NCBI RefSeq assembly: GCF_004785935.1
Contig: NZ_SRRP01000001.1
Location: 372,001 to 436,000 of the forward strand
DNA length: 64,000 bases
Source of the DNA: Streptococcus rubneri
GTDB lineage: Bacteria; Bacillota; Bacilli; Lactobacillales; Streptococcaceae
Reading direction: 5' to 3'
This document shows positions 36,362 to 45,586 of this stretch, piece by piece. How positions within the stretch are numbered: position 1 is the stretch's first letter; every line of letters starts with the position of its first letter. The notes beneath the pieces are model-generated. The model had not been told where the DNA came from. It did no database searches and saw only the letters and a program-made list of their open reading frames with translations. The position numbers were made by a program, and so were the translations under genes.

Positions 36362-36417
36362 TTTATAGAGCCTTATATCAGATGGGAATGTGGTAGATAG
36401 ACTGAAAGGAGTAGGCC

Positions 36418-37041
36418 ATGGGGAAAATGAATCAGTCAGCCAAGATGGGAACACCAAAGAAAGGCTCCATTGGAGCCTTAGTTGTGGGGAAATATCTCTC
36501 TGATTTTCTGGTGTACGGATCGACCATCTTCTGGATTTTCTTTCTGGTGCCAGGGTTCTTCTTGCTGAGTCTTGTCTTCTTGTTTTTCACTGGTGAGTCC
36601 AATGCAAAAGGCTCAGACTTTCCAATCTTTCTCTTTTATATCTTAATCATCCTCTTTTTCGCCCTGATCCTGGGCTTGCTTTGGCTAGGATTCAAGTATC
36701 TGAAAGGGTTTTATAGCTACCTAAGAAGTATCTTGATAAAAGATGTCAGTGATCAAGAGTTGCTGGCCAAGCTGGAGATAGCAGATGAGGGTGAGCGACT
36801 CAGGGCCTTGACTCAATGCCTAATCCATGAAAGCTACCAAGCTCAAGTACGAGTAGAGATTGTTGATGTAAGAGAAGAAAAAAATTGGGTTGTAAAGAAA
36901 CAGTATCGAATGACAGTCGTCACAGACTGGGGACCTTTAAAGAATATCCCTCTCCAAGTCGTCGAAGTGGAGAAGGTGGAAAAATCGATCCATCAGGACG
37001 ATGCCTTTGCAGAAATCAGACAACCAAAATGGGAAGATTAG
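36418..37041 (+). CDS. Hypothetical two-span membrane protein
   Basis: 207 residues, start supported by GAAAGGAG. Two long hydrophobic segments (about residues 32-57 and 66-93) are followed by a cytoplasmic C-terminal domain of about 110 residues with mixed charge (DVSDQELLAKLEIADEGER, then VEIVDVREEKNWVVKKQY). No family recognised. It lies just upstream of the CRISPR-Cas locus but has its own terminator, so it is probably not part of it. Confidence 0.7.
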   Translation: MGKMNQSAKMGTPKKGSIGALVVGKYLSDFLVYGSTIFWIFFLVPGFFLLSLVFLFFTGESNAKGSDFPIFLFYILIILFFALILGLLWLGFKYLKGFYSYLRSILIKDVSDQELLAKLEIADEGERLRALTQCLIHESYQAQVRVEIVDVREEKNWVVKKQYRMTVVTDWGPLKNIPLQVVEVEKVEKSIHQDDAFAEIRQPKWED

Positions 37042-37070
37042 AAAGCGTGAAATCACGCTTTTTTTGTTTG
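37042..37070 (+). terminator. Terminator upstream of the CRISPR-Cas locus
   Basis: AAAGCGTGA, AA, TCACGCTTT, then T's. It isolates cas9 from upstream transcription. Confidence 0.88.
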
Positions 37071-37182
37071 TGATAATGAAAGAATGGGATGAAATGGAGT
37101 TAGTAATAAATTAGTAAAATATTCCAGACAATTGCATATAATGAATTGATTTTTGAGGAAAGAAGGGGTAAAATTGTATTAA

Positions 37183-37188
37183 TATAAT
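37183..37188 (+). promoter_or_regulatory. Candidate -10 of the cas9 promoter
   Basis: TATAAT 20 bases before the cas9 start. A second TATAAT lies at 37135-37140. Neither has a clear -35 box at the right spacing, so the promoter may be weak or activator-dependent. Confidence 0.45.
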
Positions 37189-37208
37189 GACTAGTTAGGA
37201 GTTTTATT

Positions 37209-40200
37209 ATGAATGGTTTAGTTTTGGGTTTGGATATTGGTATTGCTTCAGTTGGAGTAGGTATTCTAAAAAAAGATAGTGGTGAAATTATTCACACTAA
37301 TTCTCGTCTGTTTTCAGCTGCAACAGCTGACAGTAATATTGAAAGAAGAGGACATAGGGGAGGTAAAAGATTAACTCGCCGGAAGAAACATCGTAGTATT
37401 CGCCTTCATGATTTATTTGAAGACTTTGGTTTGTTAACTGATTTTTCTAAGGTGTCCATTAATCTAAATCCTTATCAACTCCGTGTACAAGGGTTGGATA
37501 ATCAATTAACTAATGAAGAGTTGTTTATTGCTTTAAAGAATATTGTGAAGAGACGTGGTATTAGCTATTTGGATGATGCTTCTGAGGATGGCGGTACAGT
37601 ATCGTCTGATTACGGTAAGGCAGTTGAAGAAAATAGAAAATTACTTGCTGAACAAACTCCCGGTCAAATTCAACTAGATCGTTTCGAAAAATATGGTCAG
37701 GTTAGAGGAGATTTCACTGTTGTAGAAAATGGTGAAAAACGCAGATTAATCAATGTTTTTACAACATCTGCTTATAGCAAAGAAGCTGAAAGAATTCTTA
37801 GAAAACAGCAAGAATTCAATAAAAAGATTACAGATGAGTTTATAGAGGATTATCTAACAATCCTTACGGGAAAGAGAAAATACTACCATGGACCAGGTAA
37901 TGAAAAGTCACGCACCGATTATGGAAGGTATACTACTAAGAAAGATCCTGAAGGTAAGTACATTACCTTAGATAATATTTTTGGTATTTTAATTGGTAAA
38001 TGTACATTTTATCCTGATGAATATAGAGCTTCAAAAGCTTCCTATACTGCTCAAGAGTTCAACTTACTAAATGATTTAAATAATTTAACTGTTCCAACAG
38101 AAACCAAGAAACTGAGTGAAGAACAAAAGAAGACAATTGTCGAGTATGCGAAAACAGCTAAAACATTAGGAGCTTCAACACTTTTGAAGTACATTGCTAA
38201 ATTGATTGGTGCCTCAGTTGATCAGATACATGGATACCGTATTGATCCCAATAAAAAACCTGAGATGCATACTTTTGAAACCTATCGGAAAATGCAATCA
38301 TTAGAAACAATCAGGGTGGAAGAATTACCGAGAAAGGTCTTAGATGAGCTTGCCCATATTCTAACTTTAAATACAGAGCGAGAGGGAATAGAAGAAGCAA
38401 TTAACGCGACTCTAAAAGATACATTTAGTCAGGATCAAGTACTTGAATTGGTTCAATTTAGAAAAAATAATAGCAGTCTATTTAGTAAGGGATGGCATAA
38501 TTTTTCTCTAAAACTCATGATGGAGTTGATTCCAGAATTGTATGAGACTTCGGAAGAGCAAATGACAATTCTTACTCGATTAGGCAAACAAAAATCTAAA
38601 GAGACATCAAAACGAACCAAGTATATTGATGAAAAAGAATTAACAGAAGAAATCTATAACCCTGTGGTAGCAAAATCTGTCAGACAAGCTATAAAGATTA
38701 TCAATGAAGCAACTAAAAAATATGGTATCTTTGATAATATCGTTATTGAAATGGCACGTGAAAATAATGAGGAAGATGCAAAGAAAGAGTATATCAAGCG
38801 TCAAAAAGCAAATCTAGACGAGAAAAATGCAGCTATGGAAAAAGCGGCTTTCCAATACAATGGGAAAAAAGAATTACCGGATAATGTTTTTCATGGGCAT
38901 AAGGAATTAGCTACTAAGATTCGTTTATGGCATCAGCAAGGAGAAAAGTGTCTTTACACTGGTAAGAATATACCAATTTCAGATTTGATTCAAAATCAAT
39001 ACAAGTATGAAATTGATCATATTTTACCTTTGTCTTTATCTTTTGATGATAGCTTATCTAATAAAGTATTGGTTCTTGCTACAGCAAATCAGGAAAAGGG
39101 ACAACGTACACCGTTTCAGGCTTTAGATAGTATGGATGATGCCTGGTCTTACCGTGAGTTCAAATCATATGTAAAAGATTCTAAATTATTAGGTAATAAA
39201 AAGAAGGAATATCTTTTAACGGAAGAAGACATTAGCAAGATTGAGGTGAAACAGAAATTTATTGAACGAAATTTAGTAGATACTCGTTATTCTTCTCGCG
39301 TTGTTCTAAATGCTCTACAAGATTTTTATAAGGAGCATCAATTCGATACAACTATTTCAGTGGTACGTGGACAATTTACTTCGCAACTCAGAAGAAAATG
39401 GGGTCTTGAAAAATCTCGTGAGACCTATCACCATCATGCTGTAGATGCTTTGATCATTGCTGCATCTAGTCAATTGAGATTATGGAAAAAACAAAATAAT
39501 CCTTTGGTCTCTTATAAAGCAGAGCAATTCGTGGATCAAGAAACTGGCGAAATTATTTCATTGAGTGACGATGAATATAAAGAGTTAGTATTTAAAGCTC
39601 CATATGATCATTTTGTTGATACATTGAAGTCCAAGGAATTTGAGGATAGCATTCTATTTTCTTATCAAGTAGATTCAAAATATAACCGTAAAATTTCAGA
39701 TGCAACAATTTACGCAACAAGAAAAGCAAAATTAGATAAAGAGAACAAGGAATACACTTATACTTTAGGAAAAATAAAAGATATCTATGCTTTAGGGACA
39801 AAAAGTCCTTCTAAAACGAGATTTTATAAGTTTTTAGATTTATACAATAAGGATAAATCCCAATTCTTGATGTTTCAGAAGGATAGAAAAACTTGGGATG
39901 AAGTGATAGAGAAGATAATAGAACAATATCGACCATTTAAAGAATACGATGAAAATGGAAAAGAAGTTGATTTCAATCCTTTTGAAAAATATAGAATTGA
40001 AAATGGTCCTATTCGAAAATATAGTAAAAAAGGCAATGGTCCAGAAATTAAAAGTCTAAAATACTACGATAATCTTTTAGGGAAATTTGTTAATATAACT
40101 CCTTCAGAAAGTAAGAATCCTGTAGCTTTGCTTTCTTTGAATCCTTGGAGAACAGATGTATACTACAATACAGAAACAAGCAAATATGAATTCTTGGGAT

Positions 40201-40631
40201 TAAAGTATGCAGATTTGTGTTTCGAAAAAGGTGGTTCTTACGGAATTTCAGAAGTTAAATATAATAAAATAAGAGAGAAAGAAGGAATTGGTAAGGAATC
40301 TGAATTTAAGTTTACACTATATAAGAATGATCTAGTTTTAATTAAGGATACTGAAACAAATTGTCAACAAATCTTTAGATTTTGGTCTCGGACTGGGAAG
40401 GATAATCCAAAAAGCTTTGAAAAGCATAAAATAGAATTAAAACCTTATGAAAAAGCAAGATTTGAGAAAGGAGAGGAACTTGAGGTATTAGGAAAGGTAC
40501 CACCTTCTTCTAATCAATTACAAAAAAATATGCAAATAGAGAATCTTTCTATTTATAAAGTTAAAACAGATGTTTTGGGAAATAAACATTTCATTAAAAA
40601 AGAGGGTGAAGAACCAAAACTCAAATTTTAA
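37209..40631 (+). CDS. cas9: Type II-A CRISPR-associated endonuclease Cas9 (St1Cas9-like)
   Basis: 1140 residues, in the small II-A size class (St1Cas9 of S. thermophilus CRISPR1 has about 1120). It cuts DNA guided by crRNA:tracrRNA. RuvC-I is LGLDIGIASVGVGIL (Asp9); the Arg-rich bridge helix is near residues 45-75. RuvC-II is IVIEMAREN (Glu514). HNH is EIDHILPLSLSFDD with His604 and Asn627 (ATANQEKG). RuvC-III is YHHHAVDAL (Asp746). The PAM-interacting C-terminus ends TDVLGNKHFIKKEG. All catalytic residues are intact. By memory it aligns with St1Cas9 throughout, strongest around HNH and RuvC-III. AGGAG precedes the start. Confidence 0.98.
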   Translation: MNGLVLGLDIGIASVGVGILKKDSGEIIHTNSRLFSAATADSNIERRGHRGGKRLTRRKKHRSIRLHDLFEDFGLLTDFSKVSINLNPYQLRVQGLDNQLTNEELFIALKNIVKRRGISYLDDASEDGGTVSSDYGKAVEENRKLLAEQTPGQIQLDRFEKYGQVRGDFTVVENGEKRRLINVFTTSAYSKEAERILRKQQEFNKKITDEFIEDYLTILTGKRKYYHGPGNEKSRTDYGRYTTKKDPEGKYITLDNIFGILIGKCTFYPDEYRASKASYTAQEFNLLNDLNNLTVPTETKKLSEEQKKTIVEYAKTAKTLGASTLLKYIAKLIGASVDQIHGYRIDPNKKPEMHTFETYRKMQSLETIRVEELPRKVLDELAHILTLNTEREGIEEAINATLKDTFSQDQVLELVQFRKNNSSLFSKGWHNFSLKLMMELIPELYETSEEQMTILTRLGKQKSKETSKRTKYIDEKELTEEIYNPVVAKSVRQAIKIINEATKKYGIFDNIVIEMARENNEEDAKKEYIKRQKANLDEKNAAMEKAAFQYNGKKELPDNVFHGHKELATKIRLWHQQGEKCLYTGKNIPISDLIQNQYKYEIDHILPLSLSFDDSLSNKVLVLATANQEKGQRTPFQALDSMDDAWSYREFKSYVKDSKLLGNKKKEYLLTEEDISKIEVKQKFIERNLVDTRYSSRVVLNALQDFYKEHQFDTTISVVRGQFTSQLRRKWGLEKSRETYHHHAVDALIIAASSQLRLWKKQNNPLVSYKAEQFVDQETGEIISLSDDEYKELVFKAPYDHFVDTLKSKEFEDSILFSYQVDSKYNRKISDATIYATRKAKLDKENKEYTYTLGKIKDIYALGTKSPSKTRFYKFLDLYNKDKSQFLMFQKDRKTWDEVIEKIIEQYRPFKEYDENGKEVDFNPFEKYRIENGPIRKYSKKGNGPEIKSLKYYDNLLGKFVNITPSESKNPVALLSLNPWRTDVYYNTETSKYEFLGLKYADLCFEKGGSYGISEVKYNKIREKEGIGKESEFKFTLYKNDLVLIKDTETNCQQIFRFWSRTGKDNPKSFEKHKIELKPYEKARFEKGEELEVLGKVPPSSNQLQKNMQIENLSIYKVKTDVLGNKHFIKKEGEEPKLKF

Positions 40632-40651
40632 AAAATATTTTTAAAAAAGAG

Positions 40652-40680
40652 TTGCAAACGCTTTTACAATGTATTATAAT
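40652..40680 (+). promoter_or_regulatory. tracrRNA promoter overlapping a cre-like site
   Basis: TTGCAA (40652-40657), 17 bases, TATAAT (40675-40680); start point near 40687. The -35 is embedded in TTGCAAACGCTTTTA (40652-40666), which fits the CcpA cre consensus WTGNAARCGNWWWCA at 14 of 15 positions. Confidence 0.75.
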
Positions 40681-40686
40681 ATTAAC

Positions 40687-40790
40687 CGTAAGGGACGCCT
40701 TACACAGTTACTTAAATCTTGCAGAAGCTACAAAGATAAGGCTTCATGCCGAATTCAACACCCTGTCATTTATGGCGGGGTGTTTTCGTT
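40687..40790 (+). ncRNA. tracrRNA
   Basis: About 100 nt between cas9 and cas1, same strand. It opens with a GTAAGG-GACG-CCTTAC hairpin. The anti-repeat follows: CAGTTACTTAAATCTTG pairs with the CRISPR repeat, CAGAAGC makes the bulge, and TACAAAGA resumes pairing. Then come the nexus hairpin AAGGCTTCATGCC and a terminator stem (ACACCCTG with CGGGGTGT, 40758-40783) followed by TTTTCGTTTT. The sequence is the one I know from S. thermophilus CRISPR1, with few differences. Confidence 0.93.
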
Positions 40791-40810
40791 TTGTAAAGAG
40801 GATAAAAATA

Positions 40811-41719
40811 ATGACTTGGAGAATTGTACATGTTTGTCAGAGTGAAAAGATGCAATTAAAATTGGATAATCTTTTGATTAAGAAGATGGGCGAAGATTAT
40901 ATTATACCCTTGAGCGATATTTCTATCATTGTAGCAGAAGGAGGAGAAACGGTTGTAACCCTAAGATTGTTAAGCGCCTTAAGTAAGTATAATATTGCTT
41001 TGATTGTCTGTGATAACGAGCATTTGCCAACAGGTATTTACCATTCGCAAAATGGCCATTTTAGAGCCTATAAAAAGTTACAGGAACAATTGTTGTGGAC
41101 GCAGGATCAGAAAGATAAATTATGGCAAATAGTGACCTACTTCAAAATAAATAATCAGCAAGATGTTCTCTCGATGTTTGAGAAAAATATTGATTGTATT
41201 CAGCTATTAGCAGATTATAAAGATCATATTGAATTTGGAGATAGAACCAATCGCGAAGGACACGCGGCAAAAGTTTATTTCAATGAATTATTTGGAAAGA
41301 AATTCGTTCGTCTTACCCAACAGGAAACTGATGTTATAAATGCAGGTCTAAATTATGGTTATGCAATTATGAGAGCGCAGATGGCGCGTATTATTGCTGG
41401 TTATGGGTTAAATCCCTTAATCGGAATTTTTCATAAAAACGAATACAATCAATTTAATTTGGTAGATGACTTAATGGAACCTTTTAGACAGATTATTGAT
41501 GTTTGGGTTTATCAAAACTTACGGGATGAAGAATATTTAAAATATGAGTTCAGATTGGCCTTAACAGATACACTGAATGCAAAAATTCGTTATGGAAAAG
41601 AAACTTGTTCTGTAACAGTAGCAATGGATAAATATGTCAAAGGTTTTCTAAAATGTATATCAGATAAGGATACTAGTAAATTCTACTGTCCTATTGTTTC
41701 GAGTGTAGAATGGAGCTAA
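40811..41719 (+). CDS. cas1: CRISPR-associated integrase Cas1
   Basis: 302 residues from the ATG at 40811, beginning MTWRIVHVCQSEKMQLKLDN, as in II-A Cas1 proteins. The frame is open back to 40652, but that part is the tracrRNA. Catalytic metal ligands are in NREGHAAKVYFNELFG (Glu) and in the later GIFHKNEYNQFNLVDDLMEP (His, Asp/Glu). With Cas2 and Csn2 it inserts new spacers at the leader end. It is 4 bases before cas2. Confidence 0.97.
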   Translation: MTWRIVHVCQSEKMQLKLDNLLIKKMGEDYIIPLSDISIIVAEGGETVVTLRLLSALSKYNIALIVCDNEHLPTGIYHSQNGHFRAYKKLQEQLLWTQDQKDKLWQIVTYFKINNQQDVLSMFEKNIDCIQLLADYKDHIEFGDRTNREGHAAKVYFNELFGKKFVRLTQQETDVINAGLNYGYAIMRAQMARIIAGYGLNPLIGIFHKNEYNQFNLVDDLMEPFRQIIDVWVYQNLRDEEYLKYEFRLALTDTLNAKIRYGKETCSVTVAMDKYVKGFLKCISDKDTSKFYCPIVSSVEWS

Positions 41720-41723
41720 AGAA

Positions 41724-42047
41724 ATGAGGTATGAAGCATTGAGATTATTGTGTTTTTTTGATCTTCCTATGGATACGAATCAAGAAAAAAGAATCTATCG
41801 TAATTTTCGGAAAGATCTGATTGCTAATGGTTTTGAAATGTTGCAGTTTTCAGTTTATTATAGAACGTGTCCAAATCGAAGTTTTGCTAGTAAATTCTAT
41901 AAAAAATTAAGTCAAAGTAATTTGCCTAGTGGGAATGTCCGTTTACTAGCGGTTACTGAGAAACAGTTTTCTGAAATGGTTTTGATCATTGGTGGGAAAA
42001 CAAAACAAGAGGAAATAGTCAGTGATAAAAAGTTGGTAGTTATATGA
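41724..42047 (+). CDS. cas2: CRISPR-associated protein Cas2
   Basis: 107 residues, ferredoxin-like fold beginning MRYEALRLLCFFDLPMDTNQ (Asp13 is the conserved family Asp). It dimerises as the core of the Cas1-Cas2 integration complex. It overlaps csn2 by four bases (ATGA). Confidence 0.96.
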   Translation: MRYEALRLLCFFDLPMDTNQEKRIYRNFRKDLIANGFEMLQFSVYYRTCPNRSFASKFYKKLSQSNLPSGNVRLLAVTEKQFSEMVLIIGGKTKQEEIVSDKKLVVI

Positions 42048-43087
42048 AAATGAACGTCAGTCATCCATACAAGGATAATATTACATTGAGTTTTGGACAA
42101 TTTACTCAAGTTGTGGGTCAAGATCAACAATTAAAGTACTATATTTGGCAAATCCTGTTATGGTATTTTGGAGGAAAAAAATATAGTGAGGAAGATTTAG
42201 TCCTTTTCGAACAAAATGAACCTAAAATCTTAATAGACAATACGGTGGTTTCCCGTTCAGAATTCAGGATAATTCAATTATCGAATATTAATGATTTAAT
42301 TGAACAGATGGTGTATAAAAAAGGTACGGTAGCTTATGATTATATAAAGAAAAAGATTAATACAGTGGAGATGATGGAGCAAATTGAAAATATCAATGAT
42401 CATCTCGATAGGATTTCATTGCTATTAAATCAGAATTTGAATTTACAAATAGATGAAATAAACTATCATACAGAAGCGAAATATTTTAATACAGATCAAC
42501 TGATTCAAAAAAATTTTCTGCCCTATTTTGGACAAAACGATAAAAATATATCCTTTGAATTTGTTGACAATAAGACAAAGTTTTTATTATTTCTTTCGAT
42601 GTTGGAAGTAGTGATTACGGATCGATCTGAAAAGGTATTGCTTGTGCTCCGAAATATGGATGATTATTTATCCTATAAGGAATTCGTTGAGTGCTGTGAA
42701 CACTTAGAGCGATTAACCAATCATAGTAGCATGTTATTCACTATTTCATTTCCTTCAAATGAAGGTTATCTTCATGTAACGAAAGAAGTACTAGAGGAGA
42801 TTAACATTATTTCAGATTACGTTGAACATTTTTATTCTTTAGAATTTATGTATGAGCGATTTACCAATCAATATCCAATAAATCAAATACCTGATGAGCA
42901 AAATTTTTTATCCTCTATAAGAAAAATCGGACCTTATTTATTTAGTTCTGATATTCTCCATATGAGTTTATCAATTGAAGATCAAGTAGCATTGAGGATA
43001 TTAAACGATTTATATCAGTATGAGGTGAAAATAGATTTCCATATTAAGCCAGTCAATACAATGTTATTAAAGTATTTAGAAGAATAG
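42044..43087 (+). CDS. csn2: Long-form Csn2 (Csn2St type)
   Basis: 347 residues, against about 220 for the short Csn2 of S. pyogenes or S. thermophilus CRISPR3. It therefore belongs to the long group found with St1-type Cas9. The first 220 residues resemble the Csn2 head domain (MNVSHPYKDNITLSFGQFTQ, broken by ATPase-like loops). An extra C-terminal helical region ends at residue 347. Csn2 forms a tetrameric ring on DNA ends and is needed for spacer acquisition. The stop codon is 2 bases before the -35 box of the array promoter. Confidence 0.9.
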   Translation: MKMNVSHPYKDNITLSFGQFTQVVGQDQQLKYYIWQILLWYFGGKKYSEEDLVLFEQNEPKILIDNTVVSRSEFRIIQLSNINDLIEQMVYKKGTVAYDYIKKKINTVEMMEQIENINDHLDRISLLLNQNLNLQIDEINYHTEAKYFNTDQLIQKNFLPYFGQNDKNISFEFVDNKTKFLLFLSMLEVVITDRSEKVLLVLRNMDDYLSYKEFVECCEHLERLTNHSSMLFTISFPSNEGYLHVTKEVLEEINIISDYVEHFYSLEFMYERFTNQYPINQIPDEQNFLSSIRKIGPYLFSSDILHMSLSIEDQVALRILNDLYQYEVKIDFHIKPVNTMLLKYLEE

Positions 43088-43156
43088 TATTGACGAGTTA
43101 GGTCTAAGACCTTATAATGGTTTTGAGCTACAAAAACCAAAATTGACGAATTTGAG
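43088..43156 (+). promoter_or_regulatory. CRISPR leader with array promoter
   Basis: Only 69 bp. Promoter TTGACG (43090-43095), 17 bases, TATAAT (43113-43118); start point near 43125. A GGTCTAAGACC hairpin (43101-43111) lies between the boxes. ATTGACGA occurs twice (43089-43096 and 43142-43149). The last seven bases are ATTTGAG, the leader-end anchor known for spacer integration in S. thermophilus CRISPR1. Confidence 0.85.
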
Positions 43157-45431
43157 GTTTTTGTACTCTCAAGATTTAAGTAACTGTACAACTGCGATCG
43201 ATATGTGCCATATATCTTTTCAGTTTTTGTACTCTCAAGATTTAAGTAACTGTACAACGCCGTTACTTGTGATTTTCATTCTATATAGGTTTTTGTACTC
43301 TCAAGATTTAAGTAACTGTACAACACGCTATCATGTCAGTCATCAACACTGTTGGTTTTTGTACTCTCAAGATTTAAGTAACTGTACAACTATAACAAAA
43401 TTGTCAGACCTTCTTTGAAGGTTTTTGTACTCTCAAGATTTAAGTAACTGTACAACCCGCACCGTAACCGTTATCCTTTTCGTCATGTTTTTGTACTCTC
43501 AAGATTTAAGTAACTGTACAACTTTCACCTATGACTAGCGAATCAGGTGCTAGTTTTTGTACTCTCAAGATTTAAGTAACTGTACAACGCGTAAGGTGAT
43601 TTGAAATGATTTACGTTAGTTTTTGTACTCTCAAGATTTAAGTAACTGTACAACATTCAATCGCCTTACCCGTTAAACGGTCACGTTTTTGTACTCTCAA
43701 GATTTAAGTAACTGTACAACTCATAAGAGGGCTTGGTTGATCCCAATGGTGTTTTTGTACTCTCAAGATTTAAGTAACTGTACAACTGAACACCGTTCAC
43801 TAAGATAGGAGCGAATGTTTTTGTACTCTCAAGATTTAAGTAACTGTACAACCTCAACCGCATCAGGAATCTGGAACGGTAGTTTTTGTACTCTCAAGAT
43901 TTAAGTAACTGTACAACTTGTAAAGAAAGGAATTTGAATCCGTTCAGTTTTTGTACTCTCAAGATTTAAGTAACTGTACAACATGATTTTTTTAATTTTA
44001 CTCAAGAAACGGGTTTTTGTACTCTCAAGATTTAAGTAACTGTACAACCATCAGCCGTGATTGGCTTGGTAGGTACTTGTTTTTGTACTCTCAAGATTTA
44101 AGTAACTGTACAACCGGATCAATAAGAAATTTGGTCCAAATGCAGTTTTTGTACTCTCAAGATTTAAGTAACTGTACAACAAAGATGCTTATTTTAAATC
44201 GGAATACGCTGTTTTTGTACTCTCAAGATTTAAGTAACTGTACAACGGGATGTATCCTCTGATATCACGACTACCGGTTTTTGTACTCTCAAGATTTAAG
44301 TAACTGTACAACGTCGAATACTGCCTTGGTCAAACCAATTTGGTTTTTGTACTCTCAAGATTTAAGTAACTGTACAACTGTAAGAAGCGTCTTTCAATCA
44401 GTCATTGAGTTTTTGTACTCTCAAGATTTAAGTAACTGTACAACAAGAAGTGGAAAAGAAAGATAATTGCTATAGTTTTTGTACTCTCAAGATTTAAGTA
44501 ACTGTACAACTTGCAGGGGCAGCAACCACTGCAATGGGTGGTTTTTGTACTCTCAAGATTTAAGTAACTGTACAACGGAATATCATTCTCATGCAATCCA
44601 CAGGACGTTTTTGTACTCTCAAGATTTAAGTAACTGTACAACCTTCAGGAAGTTCAACGACATGGAAGACAGGTTTTTGTACTCTCAAGATTTAAGTAAC
44701 TGTACAACATTTGTATTACTAGTTTAGCGTAGGTTTCAGTTTTTGTACTCTCAAGATTTAAGTAACTGTACAACATCTACATCAGTTCCAACACCTTGAT
44801 TGGGTTTTTGTACTCTCAAGATTTAAGTAACTGTACAACGATTCAATAAAATTTTCTTCCTGAACATCAGTTTTTGTACTCTCAAGATTTAAGTAACTGT
44901 ACAACCGGGATCTGGCAACATCGAATTTGTATCCAGTTTTTGTACTCTCAAGATTTAAGTAACTGTACAACCAGTAAATGAGTACATCCGTACTAAGGGT
45001 GGTTTTTGTACTCTCAAGATTTAAGTAACTGTACAACAGGCTTGCGTGTTGGTGATATCCTCACACGTTTTTGTACTCTCAAGATTTAAGTAACTGTACA
45101 ACTGCATAGTAAAATAATCTATTTCACATACAGTTTTTGTACTCTCAAGATTTAAGTAACTGTACAACACTTCCAAAATGATGTCGCCATTATCTTCTGT
45201 TTTTGTACTCTCAAGATATAAGTAACTGTACAACTCGCAAACAATCATAGTCGAGCCAGAGCCAGTTTTTGTACTCTCAAGATTTAAGTAACTGTACAAC
45301 TCATCACCACCAACATGGGAGGCAAGGCAAGTTTTTGTACTCTCAAGATTTAAGTAACTGTACAACCTAATCAAAAAATTAACACTAGAGCAGGAGTTTT
45401 TGTACTCTCAAGATTTAAGTAACTGTACAAT
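43157..45431 (+). CRISPR. Type II-A CRISPR array, 35 repeats and 34 spacers
   Basis: The 36-bp repeat begins GTTTTTGTACTCTC and ends GTAACTGTACAAC, the S. thermophilus CRISPR1 repeat. Repeat starts were followed one by one from 43157 to 45396. Spacers are 30 nt except five of 29 nt (spacers 11, 12, 25, 29 and 34). All repeats read identical except number 32 (T to A at 45218) and the last (final C to T at 45431), which marks the old, leader-distal end. No spacer looked like another. The array is transcribed on the plus strand from the leader. Spacer targets could not be searched. Confidence 0.99.
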
Positions 45432-45537
45432 CAAATAGCAAAATGATTTTAATATATACTTCATAAACCAGCAGTCGCTATTTCCGTAGTCATTTATTGT
45501 TTTTTTAAGCTTTTATTGTTACAATATCCATATAGAC

Positions 45538-45565
45538 AAAAAGACTGGTTTTCCAGCCTTTTTAA
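45538..45565 (+). terminator. Terminator after the CRISPR array
   Basis: AAAGACTGG, TTTT, CCAGCCTTT then T's. It lies upstream of the PrsW-like gene, so it ends the array transcript or attenuates that gene. Confidence 0.7.
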
Positions 45566-45586
45566 TTGTTTTAAGAAAGGTTTTTT

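Noticed and set aside
40652-40810. An open frame fused in front of cas1 (53 extra codons)
   Set aside because: It coincides with the tracrRNA and its promoter. The conserved Cas1 start is at 40811, so the upstream opening is chance.
43143-45374. Many open frames on both strands inside 43.1-45.4 kb encoding LYSQDLSNCTT or LYSYLNLESTKT repeats
   Set aside because: These are translations of the CRISPR repeat, whose 66-bp period keeps frames open. They are not genes.
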